Below, one piece after another: positions 14,269 through 28,079 of a DNA stretch of 64,000 bases. Each line of letters opens with the position of its first letter. The first letter of the stretch is position 1. The translations under genes and the position numbers were made by a program. A model generated the notes under the pieces. It was not told where the DNA came from and made no database searches. It saw only the letters and a list, made by a program, of their open reading frames with translations. This DNA comes from Riptortus pedestris (taxonomy: Eukaryota; Arthropoda; Insecta; Hemiptera; Alydidae): assembly GCA_019009955.1 (NCBI GenBank), contig JADPXZ010000007.1, forward strand, positions 2,140,001-2,204,000, in the 5' to 3' direction.

Positions 14269-14690
14269 TACAAGAGCTGTAAATCCAACGAGATTTAAAT
14301 AAAGGCGACCTATTGCATCAGCTGTTAATTGCGCGGGAACTTCTATAAAAAAGCCCGCCAAATTTTAATGACCATTTTTTGCGGGAGTTGAATACCTGCC
14401 AGGCTATTCCCGCCCTAAAAAACCAACAAAAATGCAAATATCTCGGTTAATATTCATTCTAGAGAATAAATGTATATAACAATATTTATAGACAATTTAA
14501 TTTGCAATAAGATTGGTTATGTACAATTTTTCGATCCGACGCATAATAACGGAGATATTAAGGGAAATCTGCTAAAATAACTTAATCAAGAAGAGCCCAG
14601 ACAGACACATAAGCGTGCAATATTAGTTTAAGATGACGTGAAATTTTCCAAATAAAATTTAAATTCATGTATCTAATATATAAATTGAGG
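14269..14690 (+). repeat. Quasi-palindromic repeat, subfamily 2, single copy with flanks
   Basis: The copy lies at about 14431-14557, from AAATATCTCGGTTAATATTC to AATAACGGAGATATT, with TTTAATTTGCAATAAGATTG inside. It is followed at once by AAGGGAAATCTGCTAAAA. The flank at 14277-14420 is non-repetitive and not recognised. Confidence 0.8.
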
Positions 14691-17600
14691 TAATTTTAGT
14701 ATATTAGAATGCTCAGCTACTAAGATTTGTGCTATTTGAGGTTGTTTTACGACTACTAGAGTGCTCAATTACTGAGATTTGTGCTGTTTGAGGTTCTTTC
14801 GGCTACTAGAGTGATCAGTTACTAACAGTTCTAGTATATGAGGTGATGTTTGTGGGGCGTATAGTGTTCAGTTACTAAGATTTGTGCTGTTTGAGGTTGT
14901 TTCGGCTACTAGAGTGATCAGTTACTAACAGTTCTAGTATATGAGGTGATGTTTGTGGGGCGTATAGTGTTCAGTTACTAAGATTTGTGCTGTTTGAGGT
15001 TGTTTTACGACTACTAGTGCTCACTTACTAAGATTTGTGCTGTTTGAGGTTGTTTCGGCTACTAGAGTGATCAGTTACTAACAGTTCTAGTATATGAGGT
15101 GATGTTTGTGGGGCGTATAGTGTTCAGTTACTAAGATTTGTGCTTGTTGAGGTTGTTTTACGTCAGTTACTAAGATTGATGCTGTTTGAGGTTGTTTTTC
15201 GGCTACTAGAGTGATCAGTTACTAAGAGTTCTAGTATAAGAGGTGATGTTTGTGGGGCGTATAGTGTTCAGTTACTAAGAATTCTATTTGATGAGGTAAG
15301 GTTTGAGGGCAGAGTGTTCAGTTACTAAGATTTTAGCTATTTGAGGCCGTTACTGCTACTAGAGTGCTCAATTACTAAGAGTTCTATTATTTGAGGTAGT
15401 GTCTGTGGGGTATAATATTCAGTTACTAAGATTTTAGCTATTTGAGGTCGTTTCTGCTACTAGAGTGCTCAATTACTAAGAGTTGTGCTATTTGAGATAA
15501 TCTCTGTGACGCACAGTTATCACAATTACTAACATATCTACCATAGGACCTAATTCTTCTACTAGGTTACTAAGATTTTTGATGTTTAACGTTATCTCTG
15601 TATTTAGAATACTCAGTAACTAAGATCTGAGCCAATTTGAGGTCGTTCTACTACTAGAGTGCTCAGTTACTAACAGTTATACTATTTGAGGTAATCTATG
15701 TGGGGTATAAAGTTCAGTTACTAAGATTTGTGCTATTTGAGGTTGTTTTACGGCTACTAGTGTTCAGTTACTAAGATTTGTACTATTTGAGGTTGTTTTA
15801 CGGCTACTAGAGTGCTCAGTTATACTATTTGAGGTAATCTATGTAGGGTATAAAGTTCAGTTACTAAGATTTGAACCAATTTCAGGTCGTTCTACTACTA
15901 GAGTGCTCAGTTACTAACAGTTCTACTATTTGAGGTAATCTATGTGGGGTATAGTGTTCAGTTACTAAGATTTGTGCTGATTGAGGTTGTTTTTCGGCTA
16001 CTAGAGTGCTCAGTTACTAACAGTTCTAGTATATGAGGTGATGTTTGTGGGGCGTATAGTGTTCAGTTACTAAGATTTGTGCTGTTTGAGGTTGTTTTAC
16101 GACTACTAGTGTTCAATTACTAAGAATTCTAGTATATGAGGTGATGTTTGTGGGGCGTATAGTGTTCAGTTACTAAGATTTGTGCTGTTTGAGGTTGTTT
16201 TACGACTACTAGTGTTCAATTACTAAGAGTTCTAGTATATGAGGTGATGTTTGTGGGGCGTATAGTGTTCAGCTACTAAGATTTGTGCTATTTGAGGTTG
16301 TTTTCGGCTACTAGAGTGTTCTATTACTAAGATTTGTGCTATTTGAGGTTGTTTTCGGCTACTAGAGTTCAATTACTAAGAGTTCTAGTATATGAGGTGA
16401 TGTTTGTGGGGCGTATAGTGTTCAGTTACTAAGATTTGTGCTGTTTGAGGTTGTTTTTCGGCTACTAGAGTGATCAGTTACTAAGAGTTCTACTAAATCA
16501 GGTGATGTTTGTGGGGCGTATAGTGTTCAGTTACTAAGATTTGTGCTGTTTGAGGTTGTTTTTCGGCTACTAGTGTTCAATTACTAAGAGTTCTAGTATA
16601 TGAGGTGATGTTTGTGGGGCGTATAGTGTTCAGCTACTAAGAATTGTTCTATTTGAGGTTGTTTTCGGCTACTAGAGTGTTCAATTACAAAGCTTTGTGC
16701 TAATCGAGATAATCTCTGTGACGCACAGTAATCACAATTACTAACATATCTACCATAGTACCTAATTCCTTCAACTAAGTTACTAAGATTTTTGATGTTT
16801 AACGTTATCTCTGTATTTAGAATACTCAGTAACTAAGATCTGAGCCAATTTGAGGTCGTTCTACTACTAGAGTGCTCAGTTACTAAGATTTGTGCTATTT
16901 GAGATAATCTCTGTGCACAATAATCACAGTTACTAACATATCTACCATAGTACCTACTTCCTTCTACTAAGTTACTAAGATTTTTGATGTTTAACGTTAT
17001 CTCTGTATTTAGAATACTCAGTTACTAAGATTTGAACCAATTTCAGGTCGTTGTATTACTAGAGTGCTCAGTTACTAACAGTTATACTATTTGAGGTAAT
17101 CTATGTAGGGTATAAAGTTCAGTTACTAAGATTTGAACCATTTGAGGGTGTTTTACGGAATACTAGAGTGTTCACAGTTACTAAGAATTTGTACTATTTG
17201 AGGTGATGTTTGTGGGGCGTATAATGTTCAGTTACTAAGATTTGTGCCAATGTTGAGGTTGTTTCGGCCTAATAGAAGTGATCAGTTAATAACAGTTCTA
17301 GTATATGAGGTGATGTTTTGTGGGGCGTATAGTGTTCAGTTACTAAGAGTTTTGTGCTGTTTGAGGTTGTTTTAACGACACTAGTGCCCTCACTTACTAC
17401 GAGTACTACTATTTGAGGTAATTATGCTGTTTGAGGTTGTTTTTCGGCTACTAGAGTGATCAGTTACTAACAGTTTCCTAGTATAAGAGGTGATGTTTTG
17501 TGGGCGTATAGTGTTCAGTTACTAAGATTTGTGCTGTTTGAGGTTGTTTTTCGGCTACTAGAGTGATCAGTTACTAAGAGTTCTAGTAAATCAGGTGATG

Positions 17601-18125
17601 CTTGTGGTGCGTATAGGCTACTAGAGTGATCAGTTACTAAGAGTTCAACTATATGAGGTGATGTTTGTGGGGCGTATAGTGTTGTTACTAAGATTTGTGC
17701 AATTTGAGGTTGTTTTTGGCTACTAGAGTGTTCAATTACTATGATTTGTGCTATTTGAAATAATCATCTGTGACGCACAGTAATCACAATTACTAACATA
17801 TTAGGACCTAATTCATTCTACTAAGTTACTACAAAATTTTATCAATTTGAGGTCATTTTACTACTGTGCTGTCTCGGTTACTAAGAGTTCTACTATTTGA
17901 GGTAAATGTCTGTGGGGTATAATGTTCAGTTACTAATACTTATGCTTTTTGAGGTCATTTTAGCTACTATAGTACTCAGTTACTAAGGGTTACACTGTTA
18001 GAGGTCATTCCTGCAACGAGTGTCCAGTTACTAAGATTTGTGATATTTGAGGTAGCTTGTGCTACTAGAGTGCGCAGTTACTAAGAGTTCTACTATTTGA
18101 GGTAATGTATGTGATGTATTACTAG
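14691..18125 (+). repeat. TTACTAAGA dimer satellite
   Basis: About 3.4 kb is built from half-units of 50-57 bp that each contain CAGTTACTAAGA or CAGTTACTAACA. One half-unit carries TTTGTGCTGTTTGAGGTTG and the other GATGTTTGTGGGGCGTATAG. They alternate as dimers of about 105 bp in the centre and are more degenerate at both ends. From about 17100 to 17900 the units carry many small insertions, unlike the clean part, suggesting lower sequence quality. No coding potential. Confidence 0.92.
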
Positions 18126-19037
18126 TAATTACTTCTATCTCTTTTCCACACACTCTCACTATCATTCTTTCTTCCCTAGTACTTCCCCCTTCTCTCTCTA
18201 TTTCTCTCTTTTCCCCCACTCTCTCTCACTCACTCAATCACCCACCCTCTCTCTCTTCCCTCACTCACTCTCTCTCTCTCTCTCTCTCTCTCCCTTTCTC
18301 CACTTTCCCTAACTCACTCATTCACCCCCCCCTCACCCTCTCTCTCTCTCTCTCTCTCCTCCTCTCCGCTCCCTCCCTCTCTCTCATTCACACATCCCCT
18401 CTCTCTCTCTATTTCTCTCTTTTCCCTTACTCACCCACCCTCTCTATCTTCCCTCACTCTCTCTATTTTTCCCTTTTCCCTTACTCACCCACCCTCTCTA
18501 TCTTCCCTCACTCTCTCTATTTCTCTCTTTTCCCTTACTCACCCACCCTCTCTATCTTCCCTCACTCCCTCTATTTTTCCCTTTTCCCTCACTCACTCAT
18601 TCACCCACCTACTCTCTCTCTTTCTCCCCTTTCCTTTACTCACTCATTCACCCCCCCTCTCCCACCCCTCACTCTCTCTATTTTTCCCTTTTCCCTTACT
18701 CACCGACCCTCTCTATTTTTCCCTTTTCCCTTACTCACCCACCCTCTCTCTCTTCCCTCACTCTCTCTCTTTTCCCTCACTCTCACTCATTCACCCACCC
18801 TCTCTCTCTCTTCCCTCACTCTCTCTATTTCTCTCTTTTCCCTCACTCTCACTCATTCGCCCACCCTCTCTCTCTCTTCCCTCACTCTCTCTATTTTCCC
18901 CCTTTCCCTTACTCACTCATTTACCCACCCACCTTCTTCTACTCTCTCTCTTTTCTCTTCTCTCTCCCCTCCCTCCCTCCCTCTCTCTCTCATTCACACA
19001 TCGCCTCTCTCTCTTCCCTAACTCTCTCTATTTCTCT

Positions 19038-19083
<46 letters not shown>

Positions 19084-19135
19084 ATCTCTCTCTCCCCCCC
19101 TCTCACTCTCCCACTCTCACACACAACGTCTTCTA
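18126..19135. repeat. Polypyrimidine (CT) tract with ~56-bp units
   Basis: Almost purely C and T on the plus strand. The central part repeats a unit containing TTTTCCCTTACTCACCCACC and CTCTCTATCTTCCCTCACTC. No gene. Confidence 0.92.
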
Positions 19136-20710
19136 CTTATCTTCTTAATGTTTAGCAACCATGGGTGTATAAATATATATATAGATATATTTTAATATAT
19201 ATATATATATATATAAAAATTTTCACAACCTCAATAGCTTACCACCATTAGAAAATTTCACGTCACCAAAAAAAAAAATGTAAAACAAACACAAAAAATC
19301 AATATCAAAAATAAAATATAGCCACTCACCATTAAAAGTGTATTCCAAATTATTGAAGGCTGACACCAGCTGAATAACCGCTAAACGTAACACCATTCTT
19401 CAAAATGCATTTTATATTTAAGTGTTTCTACGAACCCGGAAGAAGGTTCATGAATCGGGTTTTAATCAGGGGAAGGTTTAGCGTTTTTTCTCTTGTTTTT
19501 ACAAATAACCAAAATTAATTATAGGAATTAACCGATTGGAAAGGCCCGTCGAATGTGAACTGTAGGTTGATCAAAATTGGAAAGGGTTAACAGCTTTGGA
19601 CTAAATGCGGTTTTATTATATAACAGAGTATTGGGTTTTATCAGGCGACACGGCAGCAGGATGTGGGGCTTTGCTCGAGGATGAAGAACTGAAAAATGCA
19701 AATATCTCGGCTAAAATATATCCAAGATAAGAGAATAAATGTAGCATGAACAATATTTATAGTAAGAATTTAATTTGCAATAAGTCGGTTTCAATAACAT
19801 TTTACTCTCCGGCTTCATAATAACGGAGATATTTGGATTTTGTTATGAATAGCAAAAATAACACTTTAATACTACTTCAAGGAAAAAACGCTAATATCTC
19901 GGTTAATATTTACTTGCGATAGAGAATAAGTGAATATGAACACAACAATTGTAGAGCATTTCATAGTTGCCAACAAGATTGGTTCTATCGTACACATTTT
20001 ACTCTCATCGGTGACTCGATAAATAAGAGAGATATTTGGAAGTTAACAACGTTGGAATACTATGCGATCTGAAACGCTTCTCATAGTGAAGTCGTTAAAC
20101 GAAAATAATGCAAATAGTCGGGGACGTGGTGGGGGTTAATATTCAGATAAGAGAATAAATGAATATACAATATTTTTAGTGACATTTAATTTGCAATCAG
20201 AATGGTTATGGACATTTTTTGATCGGACGCATAATAAGACGGTAAATTATTACGACAAATCTTAACAATATTATAGACCAATTTTCTTCGATATCGCCCT
20301 GTTCGTTTTTAAAACAAATTCAGTGATCTTATTTATCATGGGAATTGTTTGTTGGTTAGCCTCAATCTCGTTTAATATTTACTCTAGAAGAAAAAAGTGC
20401 ATAATAACAACAATTGTAGAGCATCAATAGTTCAACAAGATTGGTATCTATAACATTTTACTCTCAGGCTCATAATAATAACTCGGAGATAAAAAGGAAG
20501 TTAACAAAATATATACCAACGCTTCTCATAGTGAAGTCGTTAAGGGAATAAGACGGTAATTATTTACGACAAATAACAATATCTCGGTTAATATTTACTC
20601 TAGAGAAAAAGTGCATATAACAACAATTGTAGAGCATCAATAGTTCAACAAGATTGGTTCTATAACATTTTACTCTCAGACTCATAATAACGGAGATATT
20701 TCGAAGTTTC
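19136..20710 (+). repeat. Quasi-palindromic repeats, mostly low-quality copies
   Basis: At least five copies lie between about 19690 and 20703. The last (20580-20703) is clean; the rest carry many insertions. Both subfamily 1 (AACAACAATTGTAGAGCATC) and subfamily 2 (TTTAATTTGCAATAAG) occur. The stretch 19136-19690 is AT-rich with a TA run and no recognised feature. Confidence 0.75.
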
Positions 20711-21150
20711 GTTTGAAAAGTATGTTTAGCATCCAATCGGTTAGTTTTAACCAAGGATTAATAGGAATCGGTTGAGAGGTTTTTTAAGGGTAAAAGTGTT
20801 GTTTTTTCGGAATGGTGCAGTCTTTCCCAAAACTATATAAAGCGTTATGTACAAAACGGTTAAATAAATAAATAAATAAAAAAAAGAGTTAACCAATTTA
20901 ACCAAAAATTTGTTTCTGTATGTATATAAAAACAGACCAGCTACCAAAACCCAAAAGCCACCAGACCAACCGCTCTGGAAATTTGACCATTATTAATAAT
21001 AATGTATAATAATAATAAATAAATAAATAAAGTGGATCATAAGAAAAATAAATATATTTAATAAATAATAAATTAATTGATGATTACTTTATTTTTTTTA
21101 ACTCACTGATGCTGAGATGTCTCTGTTAAAAGAATTATGAAAGTATTGGT
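20711..21150. other. AT-rich intronic sequence
   Basis: Contains short A/T-rich simple repeats (AATAAATAAATAAA). No gene or recognised repeat. Confidence 0.6.
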
Positions 21151-22136
21151 TTCTCTCCTGTTGCACCTCCGCTCGCTCCCCCCCCTCTCTCATGCACTCT
21201 CTATATGCACTCTCGGAGGATCATACACTCTCTCCTTCTTATGCACTCTCTCGCTCTCTCTTATGGCACTCTCTCCGCTCTCTCTCTCTAATGCACTCTC
21301 TCATCGCCTCTCTCTTCTCTCTCTCATGCAACTCTCGGTCTTAGCTCTCTCTCGCTCTCTCTCATGCACTCCCTCGCTCTCTCTCATGCACTCTCTCGCT
21401 CTCTCATAGCAACTCTCCTTCTCGTCTCGCTCTCTCTCATGACCCTCTTTTGAGCTCGCTCGATCGATCATAACACTCTCTAGTCGCTCTCTCTCATGCA
21501 CTCTCTCGAGCTCGTTCCTCACTCGGGGGTCTCACACACGACACTCCACTCTACTCTCACACCCTCTCCCTCTTCCTCTCTCACACCCTCTCACTCTCTC
21601 TCACACACCACCCTCTCCCTCACTCTCATACACCCCCCTCCCAGTCTCCTCTCTAAATTGCTCTCATACACCCATTCCTCCCATCTCTCTCATACACCCC
21701 CCGTTCTCTTCAACATCGCTCTCTTGCACTAAGCCCCTCTCTCTCAGCACACTCTCCTTCACTCTCTTCCTCATCGCCCTTCTCTCACACCCCTCTCTCC
21801 CTCTCTCCATCTCTCATATACACCCCCCTCTCCCTCTCTCACAACCTCTCTCTCTCAAATACATCCACCACCCTCTTCAGCCTCCTCTCTCTCATAACAC
21901 CCACTCTCCTACCCTCTTCCTCTCATACACACCCTCTCACTCTATCAACGCCCCTGTCCTCCATCCTCTCTCAGCACACACCCTCTCCCTCTCTCTTCAT
22001 CACCGACCACATACTAGGCCACTCCTTGTCTCCCCCCCCTTGTCTTTTTCTCTCCCTTCCTCTCTATCCATCTCTCTCTGTCCTCCCCTCTCACTTTCTT
22101 ACTCAACACCTCTCATTTTATTTTCCTCCCCTCTCC

Positions 22137-22167
<31 letters not shown>

Positions 22168-22170
22168 CAA
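21151..22170. repeat. Polypyrimidine tract with CTCTCTCATGCACT units
   Basis: CT-rich low complexity with recurring CTCTCTCATGCACTCTCTCG units, and later CTCTCACACACCC-like units. Irregular single-base differences suggest uncorrected reads. Ends in CT then CA microsatellites. Confidence 0.88.
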
Positions 22171-22640
22171 ATAAAAAAGTTGAAAACACCAAATAGAAAA
22201 GAGCACCCATTTTTAATTCACCATATTATTAATACTTTTGACCAATATATTAATTTGTTAGTAGAATAAATGTTATTATCTTTCATTTTAGCTTAGTTAA
22301 ACTATAAATATTCGAGTTACGACAAAAGTGCATATAACAACAATTGTAGAGCATCAATAGTTCAACAAGATTGGTTCTATAACATTTTACTCTCAGGCTC
22401 ATAATAACGGAGATATTTGGAATTTTTGTTATGAATAGCTAAAATAGAACAGGTCTCAGTAACTAACCCTGCGCAACACTTTATTAAAGAAAAACGCTAA
22501 TATCTCAGTTAATATGCATGATAGAGAAAAAGTGCATATAACAACAATTGTAGAGCATCAATAGTTCAACAAGATTGGTTCTATAAGATTTTACTCTCAG
22601 GCTCATAATAACGGAGATACTTACGAATAAAGTCAAAAAA
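22171..22640 (+). repeat. Two quasi-palindromic repeats, subfamily 1
   Basis: A left-truncated copy starts TACGACAAAAGTGCATATAAC (22318-22416), and a full copy lies at about 22498-22619. The truncated start shared with 35226, 40528 and (inverted) 44834 and 50092 suggests a defined alternative end. Confidence 0.85.
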
Positions 22641-23401
22641 AAAAAAGATAAAAGACAAAAAAAACAAGAGACAGCCCAGCACAAGTATAAAAGATTCAGA
22701 CGAAACACATCACAACTCCTAGTCGTACATAATAAAATGAATAAAAATAATAATAATTAACCATATACCACAACTTAAAAATATGAATAAATTAATTAAA
22801 AGGCCCACGTTTGAATAACACAACCAATAGCATAGAAAAACCACACCACGCCCAAAAGACATAAAGAAACGAATAATAAATTAATTAAAAGGCCCACGTT
22901 TGAATAACACAACCAATAGCATAGAAAAACCACACCACGCCCAAAAGACATAAAGAAACGAATAAAGCCCATTTTGAATAATACAAATTTTTTTTTTTTA
23001 TTCAAAATAATAAATCCCAAAAAGAGAAAAAAAATAATAATGTACACCATATTTATTCGCTTATATGTATATATATATGTATATATATATAAAAAATAAA
23101 GTTATTAACTATAAAGAAAAATTAATAAAGGAAGCACTTTAAAACACACTTTTTTAATAAATTGATCGACCCCAAAACCATAAATACATGCAAGTTATGT
23201 CCATAATATATATATATATATGTATATAAAAATAAACATATATATATAAAGTATGTAAATAAAACTTATTACATTAAAATTTATAAGTACATTGATGACT
23301 TATCTTATTATTTATTTTTTTATTTAAGAAAAATAAAGTATAAATTGTCTTTATTTAGTTAAAAAATAAAGAGATCTTAAAAATTAAAATTAAAAAGTTT
23401 T

Positions 23402-23442
<41 letters not shown>

Positions 23443-23480
23443 TTTTATAATATAGTTATTAAGACATTGTTAAGTACAAA
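22641..23480. repeat. AT-rich region with an 89-bp tandem duplication
   Basis: The block from AGGCCCACGTTTGAATAAC to about AAAGAAACGAATAA at 22801-22879 is repeated at 22890-22966, an offset of 89 bp, with no visible changes. The rest is AT-rich with TA runs (23050-23090, 23405-23440). No gene. Confidence 0.8.
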
Positions 23481-25870
23481 AATTATTGGTTCACAACCAT
23501 GAGTAGAGGTACGTCTTGGAATGTCAAAAAAGAGAGAGGGATAGAGAGAGGATTTAAGGATCGGAAGAGCGAGAGGGAGAGAGGGGAGGGAGGAGAAACG
23601 AGGAGAATTTAAAATTCCTCAAATCGAGGAGTTAAATGAAAAATTTAATAATAATAAGCACTAAGTAACAATGAACCGAGAGAGAGAGAAAAAAATTACA
23701 GGGTTGAAAGAGTGTGAGGGGGAGAGAGGAGACGGGTCATCCTCAAGGATTCGAAGGGGGCTAGAATTCGAATTCCTTAAATCGAGGAGACATGCAAAAT
23801 TTACATAAATATATGAACAATATCTGTATCTCGTTAAAAGAATTCCGAATTTAAAAATTCTATCGGAATTCAAAAATATTAATATAGTAAATAATTAATT
23901 AGAATTCTATTCTTTTATAAAGATCGGAATAAATTAAGTAAAATTTTTAAGGAGGTTCAAAATTCAAATCGAGAATTTGGTTCACAACCTTGAATAAAGG
24001 TACGTCTTGGAATGTCAAAAAGAGAGAGATAGAGAGAGGATTTAAGGATCGGAAGAGCGAGATGGAGAGAGGGGAGGGAGGAGAAACGAGGAGAATTTAA
24101 AATTCCTCAAATCGAGGAGGTAAATGAAAAATTTAATAATAATAAGCACTAAGTAACAATGAACCGAAAGAGAGAGGGTTGAAAGAGTGTGAGGGAGAGA
24201 GAAGAGACGGGTCATCCTCGAGGATTCGGAGGGGGGGGGGGGGGCGAGGAGAATTTGAAATCCTTAAATCGAGGAGGAATGAAAAATTTACATATATATG
24301 AACAATATCCGTATCTCGTTAAAAGAATTCTGAATTTAAAAATTCTATCGGAATTCAAAAATATTAATACAGTAAATAATTAATTAGAATTCTATTGTTT
24401 TATAAAGATCGGAATAAATTAAGTAAAATTTTTAAGGAGGTAATTCATATTCGGGAAATATTTTCTCGTTATTTACTACAAAAAAACAAAACAAATGTAA
24501 CAATTGAAAGAGAGAGAAAGAGAATTTAAGGATCGAAAGAGTGAGAGGGAGAGAAGGGAGGGGGAAGAAATGAGGGGAATTCAAAAATTCCTCAAATTGA
24601 GGAGTTAAATGCAAAATTTACATATATATATATATAAAGTTTAAACGGATTATTTAATAATAAAAAATTCAGGGGTGAAAGAGTGAGAGGGATGATGGGC
24701 CATCCTCGAGGATTGAGGGGGCCCTGAGAAGAATTTGAATTCCTCAAATCGAGGAGACTTGATAAATTTAAATATATATTATGTTTAAACAGATTATTTA
24801 ATAATAACAGGCATTAAGTAACGATGAATCGAAAGAGAGAGAAACAATTTAGGGGCTGAAAGAGTGAGAGGGAGAGAGGGGGAGACAAGTCATCCTCGAG
24901 GATTTTGGGAGGAGGGGAAACCGAGGAGAATTTGAATTCCTCAAATCGATGAGAAAAAATGCAAAATTTACATATATATATGAAAAATATTCGTATCTCG
25001 TTAATATAACTTTGAATTTAAAATTCTATCGGAATTCAAATATTACTGTATTAAATAATTAGTTAATTCAAATTCAAATTCAGAAAATATTGTCTTGTTA
25101 TTTACTAAAATAAAAAAAAAAAAAAATGTAACAATGAATTGAAAGAGAGAGAGAGAGAGAGAGGGTAGGGGAGAATTTAAGGATCGAAAGAGCGAGAGAG
25201 AGAGAAGGCAGGGAGGAGAAATAAGAATTCAAAATTCCTCAAATCGAGGAGATAAATGTTAAATTTACATATATTTGAACAATCTCCGTATCTCGTTAAT
25301 ATAATTTTGAATTTTAAAAAAATTCTATCGGAATTCAAAAATATTACTTCAGTTAATAATTAATTAATTCGAATTCAAGTACATTTAATAATAGTAATAA
25401 GCATTAACAAGTTTGGTTTTTTCCGAATAAATTTTTCCGGAAATCGTCCATTTCGACAGATATTTTACGATGAATTCAAATTGCTAATTGTCATTAGTTC
25501 TGTCGATATTATTATAAAAAAATAACCCAAAATTAAGTCTTGGAATGTCAAAAAGAGAGAGAGAGAGAGAAAATTATTTCAGGATCGAAAGAGCGAGAGG
25601 GAAGAAGGAGAAGGAATACGGTTTGAGGAAACCGAGGAGAATTCGAAATTCCTCAAATCGAGGAAAAAAATGCTCAATTTACGTATATTCGTATCTTGTT
25701 AAAAGAATTCCGAATTTAAAAATCCTACCGGAATTCGAAAATATTACTTGTAGTAAACAATTAATTCGAATTCGGTTAAAAATTCCAAAACGGCGTAAAA
25801 AAAATTAATAAAAGTCACAACCTATTTTAAGGCACTCGGAATTCCTGAGAATTCAAATTCGGTTAGACTA
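23481..25870. repeat. AG-rich tandem repeat with EcoRI-like hairpins
   Basis: Two long units of about 490 bp (from GGTACGTCTTGGAATGTCAA near 23510 and 24000) are followed by shorter degraded units near 24480, 24660, 24840, 25130 and 25540. Each joins a GAGAGGGAGAGAGGGGAGGG stretch to ATTCCTCAAATCGAGGAG, in which CCTC and GAGG can pair. Next come GAATTCCGAATTT and CTATCGGAATTC, which can also pair. No coding sequence. Confidence 0.85.
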
Positions 25871-25883
25871 TAATAAATTCAAT

Positions 25884-25933
<50 letters not shown>

Positions 25934-26210
25934 TAATGTTTAATTATTATAGTTAACGTTATTTTCTCGTTATTTATTTATTTATTTAAAACAAATGTAA
26001 CAATCACATGATATTTAATAACAATAAGGCAAGTTAATGGACAGATATTATTTATTCTCGCAGTCTTAACAATTTCGGTTATATTAATTAAAAGAAATAT
26101 TATATATAAACAAATTATTAAACTATTTAGTAAATGCTAATGTTTAAAAATGAAGTAAATAAATTAAAACGGAAAAAATAATCGGGACGAAACGGTTTAA
26201 AAAAAGTTAT
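25871..26210. other. AT-rich sequence with TA run
   Basis: TA run at 25891-25932, otherwise AT-rich. Nothing recognised. Confidence 0.6.
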
Positions 26211-27310
26211 ATTTCGAATGCGAAAATTTGAGAAATTTCCCGAAACTTTACCGGGGCTAAACACTCAAAAATTTGAGCGAGCTATTGAATAATTTTGTTT
26301 TAAATTTTAAAACGATAATAAATTTTGTTCACAATTTTGAATAATAAATTGTGTTTATTTCGAATGCGAAAATTTGGAGAGTTTTCCCCGAAACTTTACC
26401 GGGGCTAAACACTCAAAAATTTGAGCGAACTATTAAATAATTTTGTTTTAATAATTTAAATTTTAAAACCATAATAAATTTTGTACACAATTTTGAATAA
26501 TAAATTGTGTTTATTTCGAATGCGAAAATTTGAAGAATTCTCCTAAATTTTACCGGGGCTAAACACTCAAAAATTTGAGCGAGCTATTGAATAATTTTGT
26601 TTTAAATTTTAAAACGATAATAAATTTTGTTCACAATTTTGAATAATAAATTGTGTTTAAGTCGAATGGGAAAATTTGGAGAATTTTCTCCGAAATTTTA
26701 CCAGGGCTAAACACTCAAAAATTTGAGCGAACTATTGAATAGTTTCGTTTTAATTTTTAATAATTAAAATTTTAAAACCATAATAAATTTTGTTCACAAT
26801 TTTGAATAATAAATTGTGTTTATTTCGAATACGAAAATTTGAAAAGAATTTCCCGAAATTTTACCGTGACTAAAACTCAAAAATTTGAGCGAACTATTGA
26901 ATAATTTTGTTTTAATTTTTCAATAATTTAAATTTTAAAACCATAATAAATTTTGTTCACAATTTTGAATAATAAATTGTGTTTATTTTGAATACGAAAA
27001 TTTGAAGAATTTCCCGAAACTTTACCGGGGCTAAACACTCAAAAATTTGAGCTAACTATTGAATAATTTTGTTTTAATTTTTCAATAGTTTAAATTTTAA
27101 AACCATAATAAATTTTGTTCACAATTTTGAATAATAAATTGTGTTTATTTTGAATACGAAAATTTGAAGAACTTCCCGAAATTTTACCAGGGCTAAACAT
27201 ATAAATTTTGAGCAAACTATTGAATAATTCTGTTTTAATTTTTAAAAATTTAAATTTTAAAACTATCATAAATTTTGTTCAATTTTGAATAATAAATTTA
27301 GCGACACTTG
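26211..27310. repeat. ~150-160-bp tandem repeat, seven copies
   Basis: The landmark ACCGGGGCTAAACACTCAAA recurs near 26251, 26398, 26552, 26700, 26862, 27024 and 27190. Each is followed by AATTTGAGCGAACTATTGAA and AATAAATTGTGTTTATTTCG. Divergence increases to the right. AT-rich and non-coding. Confidence 0.9.
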
Positions 27311-28079
27311 GATCAAATTCAAAATTTTGAGTAATATTTTAGACGTGTTGTCTACGTATTTGAATTTTGGAAAAACGGAATTTTTTTCATTTTTTATTCA
27401 TAACTAATTAACGCTAAAAACTTAATTTAAAATATAACTAAATAAGTTTTAAAATCCTATTATTTATAACTTATAAATTATTGTTTTATATATGTATATA
27501 AAACATTAAGTGCCATAAATGGCGTTATTTTGAACTTTAAAAGTGTTTCTGGACGGTTTTTTGGTTACGAAATTGGTTCAAAAAGGAAAAACGGTTAAGA
27601 GAAATTAATTATTTATATATATAGGAACTAAATGCAAAAGTTATAAAAATTTCACGGTTTTTGTTGAACAAATATAAATATTAATTTGTTAACAAAAATA
27701 TTTCGATAACAATATTTTTTAAAAACGTGTTCAACACGAATTTGAGAAATTTAAACGATATTGGTCAACGAATAGGAATGGTTTGTTTTTTTTGTTTTTT
27801 AATGGAATGTACGAAATAACAGTTTTTGCGATAAACAATAACATTGTAACAAATGCAAAAACAACGGTGTTTTTTTTTTTTTTTATAACAAATGGAATTA
27901 AAAATAACGGAAAAAATGCACATTTTGTGTGCGTGTGTATATATATAAAATCCTAGAAGCATTTTGAGCCGTTTAAATAAATGTGCGCATATGACGTTAG
28001 GGCGATGTTTTTTAAAATGACGTTGTGTCGTTTGGTGTGTGTTTTTTTTTAAACGGATAGTAAGTTGTATATAGGATGG
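27311..28079. other. AT-rich intronic sequence
   Basis: No gene, RNA or repeat family recognised. Poly-T stretches and a short TATATATA run near 27947 only. Confidence 0.6.
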
